Assembly (NCBI RefSeq): GCF_008629685.1
Contig: NZ_VWSF01000035.1
Coordinates: 1 to 44,152, forward strand
Length of the DNA stretch: 44,152 bases
Reading direction: 5' to 3'
Source: Adhaeribacter rhizoryzae
GTDB lineage: Bacteria; Bacteroidota; Bacteroidia; Cytophagales; Hymenobacteraceae
Translations under genes and position numbers: made by a program
Part shown: piece by piece, positions 41,928 through 44,152 of the stretch
Numbering within the stretch: position 1 is the stretch's first letter
How the letters are laid out: each line of letters opens with the position of its first letter
The notes under the pieces: generated by a model
Database searches by the model: none
What the model saw: only the letters and a program-made list of their open reading frames with translations
What the model was told of the DNA's origin: nothing

Positions 41928-42132
41928 TTTATTTAGTACAACAAAGTGCAACCAGGTGCTTTTTGAAAAAAGGGGAGGGGTAAACCGGAAAGACTTGCTG
42001 CTAGTCAGACCCTTATGAACAGCCGTTTGAAGTTACAGGAGAGGTAAAAATATGATGCTCGTCACAACCCTTTAGCTTTGGAAGTAAAAACAAGCCTTCA
42101 ACTTTAAATATAAACCTTGCGTTTCCCCTACT

Positions 42133-42390
42133 ATGGATACCTTCGATAATTCTTTAGAAATACCCGTTACCTATAAAGGCCAAGAACTTTCCTTCCCGGC
42201 TCAGGTGCTCATGACCGGCTATACCCATAAAATACAGGTGGAGGTAGACGGACATTGGATTATGTTTGAGCCGGATGAAGAAAGAAATTATCGGCCGGTG
42301 CTGGATGCCGCTCAAATAGAGAAGGGGGTTAAACAGGATGTTAATCTGCTGAAAGAGATTGCCTCCGTAATTAACTCCGTAGTGAAGTAA
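42133..42390 (+). CDS. Hypothetical 85-residue protein
   Basis: A small acidic protein with an N-terminal beta part (LEIPVTYKGQELSFPAQVLM, then HKIQVEVDGHWIMFEPDEER) and a C-terminal helix (VNLLKEIASVINSVVK). Similar small proteins are common in Bacteroidota genomes without known function. It lies 5 bases before the nuclease gene on the same strand, so the two are likely cotranscribed. Confidence 0.6.
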   Translation: MDTFDNSLEIPVTYKGQELSFPAQVLMTGYTHKIQVEVDGHWIMFEPDEERNYRPVLDAAQIEKGVKQDVNLLKEIASVINSVVK

Positions 42391-42395
42391 AACGC

Positions 42396-43250
42396 ATGCG
42401 TAGTAAAGAACTAATCTCCTTTTTGTTTTTTATCCTCGTGCTGGCTGGGTGTAAAGAAACCGAAGTTGCCCCGGCCAGGACAATAGATTTGATTCCCAGC
42501 GAGCATCTGCTGCTGGGTAATCCAAGTAATGCCACGGCTGACCCAACTAATGCTACTAATTTTCTTATCCAAAAACCACAGTACACCTTCTCTTACAGCC
42601 GGGACCGTGGCACGCCTAATTGGGTGAGCTGGCACGTAAGCCAGGACTGGTTAGGCTCCGCTCCCCGCCAGGATGATTTCCGGGCAGATAATACCTTACC
42701 GGCCGGTTGGTACCGAGTAGGGCCATCTGCCTATAGTGGCAGTGGCTTTGATAGAGGGCATAACGTTCCCTCGGCCGATAGAACCAAAACGGAGGAAGAT
42801 AACTCAGCTACCTTTCTCATGACCAACATGATTCCCCAGGCCCCTAAGAACAATCAGGAAGCCTGGGCGAACCTGGAAGATTATACCCGGGATTTAGTTG
42901 GGGATGGCCAGGAAGTGTATGTGATTATGGGCAGCTATGGGGTAGGGGGTACGGGCAGTAATGGCAGGAAACAAACCATAGCGGATGGAAAGGTCACGGT
43001 GCCGGCACAAATCTGGAAAGTGCTGGTGGTCTTGCCGGAGGGCAATGATGACCTGAATCGTATTACCAGCAGCACCCGCGTGATAGCAGTAAATACCCCC
43101 AATAACCAGACGGTACGTTCGGATTGGGGTACTTATCGCACCAGTATCGATGAAATTGAAAGTACAACCGGTTATGATTTACTTTCTTCGCTTTCTCAAC
43201 AGCTGCAGGTAGCCCTGGAAGCCAAAGTAGATAATGGTCCTACGCAATAG
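42396..43250 (+). CDS. DNA/RNA non-specific endonuclease, lipoprotein (NUC1/NucA family)
   Basis: A 284-residue beta-beta-alpha-metal nuclease. The signal peptide ends in LAGC (acceptor Cys19), so it is anchored in the envelope and acts outside the cytoplasm. The active-site motif DRGHNVPSADR begins at residue 119, with His122 as general base. The metal-binding asparagine is in NMIPQAPKNNQEAWANLE. It degrades double- and single-stranded nucleic acid, for scavenging or against foreign DNA. It may be a plasmid cargo gene. Confidence 0.9.
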   Translation: MRSKELISFLFFILVLAGCKETEVAPARTIDLIPSEHLLLGNPSNATADPTNATNFLIQKPQYTFSYSRDRGTPNWVSWHVSQDWLGSAPRQDDFRADNTLPAGWYRVGPSAYSGSGFDRGHNVPSADRTKTEEDNSATFLMTNMIPQAPKNNQEAWANLEDYTRDLVGDGQEVYVIMGSYGVGGTGSNGRKQTIADGKVTVPAQIWKVLVVLPEGNDDLNRITSSTRVIAVNTPNNQTVRSDWGTYRTSIDEIESTTGYDLLSSLSQQLQVALEAKVDNGPTQ

Positions 43251-43285
43251 CAGCCAGCATTCACGCTCTTTTGGTCTGTGATTAG

Positions 43286-43663
43286 CTACTCCACTTTATG
43301 TTCTATATCGGCTCTTCGGCTCACACTGTTATTGACCAAAGCACCATCGACATAGATTTTAAAGCGGACCATACCGGGCGTTTTTTCAGCGGGGTCAATT
43401 GGGCGGGCCGCTACTTGGGCGCGGAGCACGGTACCGGTGCTGGCTTTGAATTCATGCCGCCAAGGCTTTGCGGTGAGTACGCTATCGAGCTTTCCCTGCT
43501 CATCGGGATAAACCACAAAGGCCTGGTACTTATTAGCGGGTCTAACTTCCATTTCGTAGATTATCAGATGAAAAAACTCATTGGCCTGCGTGGCCGGTGC
43601 TTTCGCCTGCCGGCAGCCGAGTGTCGTTAAAGCGAATGCTGCCAAAAGAACAACCTGTTTCAT
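43286..43663 (-). CDS. Small lipoprotein
   Basis: A 125-residue protein. The start at 43663 is chosen because it puts the signal MKQVVLLAAFALTTLGC at the front with acceptor Cys17; the frame is open 24 codons further upstream without purpose. The mature part (FFHLIIYEMEVRPANKYQAF, then TGTVLRAQVAARPI) is beta-rich and unrecognised. It converges with the nuclease gene with a 35-base gap and lies 20 bases downstream of family copy 3 on the same strand. Confidence 0.6.
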   Translation of the reverse strand: MKQVVLLAAFALTTLGCRQAKAPATQANEFFHLIIYEMEVRPANKYQAFVVYPDEQGKLDSVLTAKPWRHEFKASTGTVLRAQVAARPIDPAEKTPGMVRFKIYVDGALVNNSVSRRADIEHKVE

Positions 43664-43683
43664 TTGTTTGCTATAATTTAGGT

Positions 43684-43932
43684 CTAGGATATAATATCGG
43701 ATAGGTCCACCAGCTCCAGGTAAGGCTGCAGGCAAGCAATACTTTTAAAGCCTCGGACTAACTCAATTTGATTATTATCAGTCTGGTACCAGACTTCGGC
43801 AAAAAACTTACCCATGGCGTAAAGACAGATTCTACAATCACCACTTTGCCGCACGGCTAAGAAGTGTCCCTTCTCCCAAACGGCCGCTGCTCGATGGGCC
43901 ATGTTATACCGGTTGAAATCATATAATTCCAT
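43684..43932 (-). CDS. Small protein of the three-copy plasmid family, copy 3
   Basis: An 82-residue protein opening MELYDFNRYNMAHRAAAVW. The start at 43932 is chosen over an upstream ATG because it gives the same length and N-terminus as copy 2 (MNLYQFNRHNIQGRAALIW). Shared features are GKFFAEVWY, VRGFKSIACLQPYL and an acidic end. It is far from the other two copies (about 23 kb) and next to a lipoprotein gene. Function unknown. Confidence 0.65.
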   Translation of the reverse strand: MELYDFNRYNMAHRAAAVWEKGHFLAVRQSGDCRICLYAMGKFFAEVWYQTDNNQIELVRGFKSIACLQPYLELVDLSDIIS

Positions 43933-44029
43933 GAGAGAATTATACGATTTACGTCTAAGAAAATGTTTGGCGGTGAAGTACAGTTTTAATACAGAGAAGA
44001 TCCCCAACAAGCTTAATGAACTAGCTCAG

Positions 44030-44152
44030 TTTAACATGAACTGTGTTAAAAGTCAAGCTTCTTAGGCGGAAATAGTAGTAAAATCAGGGCGGTAGGGAAT
44101 ACCAGATTTTACAATGGCAAAAGCTTGTTTGAGCAGCTTGTTGCAGACCGCA
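44030..44152. repeat. 123-bp terminal inverted repeat (right copy)
   Basis: Exact reverse complement of bases 1-123. It marks a second copy of the same insertion sequence in the opposite orientation, cut by the window edge. Confidence 0.9.
44062..44151 (-). pseudogene. IS110-family transposase, C-terminal fragment cut by window edge
   Basis: The last 29 codons and stop of the same transposase as at 2-91, read on the minus strand. The rest of the gene lies beyond the window. Confidence 0.55.

Noticed and set aside
42051-42074. Seven-codon frame after a strong AGGAGAGG, a possible leader peptide
   Set aside because: There is no terminator/antiterminator structure after it and no amino-acid run that would suggest attenuation. 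It is too short to call.
1-44152. tRNA and rRNA genes
   Set aside because: No cloverleaf or rRNA-like segment was seen on reading either strand, though a tRNA scan could not be run.

Overview
This 44.2 kb window reads as most of a conjugative plasmid from a Bacteroidota bacterium. A Cytophagales host of the Hymenobacteraceae type is my best guess, from gene flavour rather than a search. Evidence for a plasmid: a Rep_3-type initiator gene flanked by iteron arrays, a parA plus ribbon-helix-helix partition pair, a serine recombinase, an ArdC antirestriction gene, a MOBP-like relaxase with a MobC-like partner, and a Bacteroidetes-type (CTnDOT-like, TraA-TraN order) conjugation operon with a VirD4-type coupling protein. 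The first and last 123 bases are the same sequence in opposite orientation and encode the C-terminus of an IS110-family transposase. The window is therefore probably an assembly contig cut at two inverted copies of one insertion sequence.

Layout. 0-7.2 kb is an IS-rich cargo zone: a lipoprotein, a dead IS630 element carrying a 102-bp MITE-like insert, a secreted type-B carboxylesterase divergent from a NUDIX/winged-helix regulator across a twin operator, an IS3 element and a cupin. 7.2-11.2 kb is mostly non-coding, with two blocks dense in the hexamer GTAATA around a DUF3800-like gene. 11.2-18.4 kb is the maintenance zone: serine recombinase, rep with iterons, a resolvase relic, an AlkC-like alkylation-repair protein, a YiaA-like membrane protein, a Crp/Fnr regulator and the par operon. 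18.4-21.2 kb is a leading-region-like cluster: ardC and small genes, two of them belonging to one three-copy protein family. 21.2-35.9 kb holds mobilization and transfer genes, nearly all on the + strand with short gaps or overlaps. 35.9-38.9 kb holds an M23 peptidase, a DUF3945/4099-like protein, a TOPRIM/primase-like protein and a lipoprotein. 38.9-40.1 kb is a third GTAATA module and two small membrane proteins. 40.1-44 kb carries umuDC, a NUC1-type nuclease lipoprotein, small unknown genes and the third family copy.

How it works together (inference): Rep binds the iterons to start replication. ParA and the RHH protein segregate the plasmid, perhaps through the dispersed GTAATA blocks. The serine recombinase could resolve multimers. 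Relaxase and MobC-like protein nick a candidate oriT lying between their genes, the coupling protein hands the strand to the Tra channel, and ArdC protects incoming DNA. Palindromes containing GTATATAC or close relatives precede several transfer-related genes and may be operators of one plasmid regulator.

The observations I rate highest are the dispersed GTAATA modules, the three-copy 77-82-residue protein family, and the shared promoter-like elements in the leading region. All family assignments come from reading motifs by eye; none was checked by a database search.
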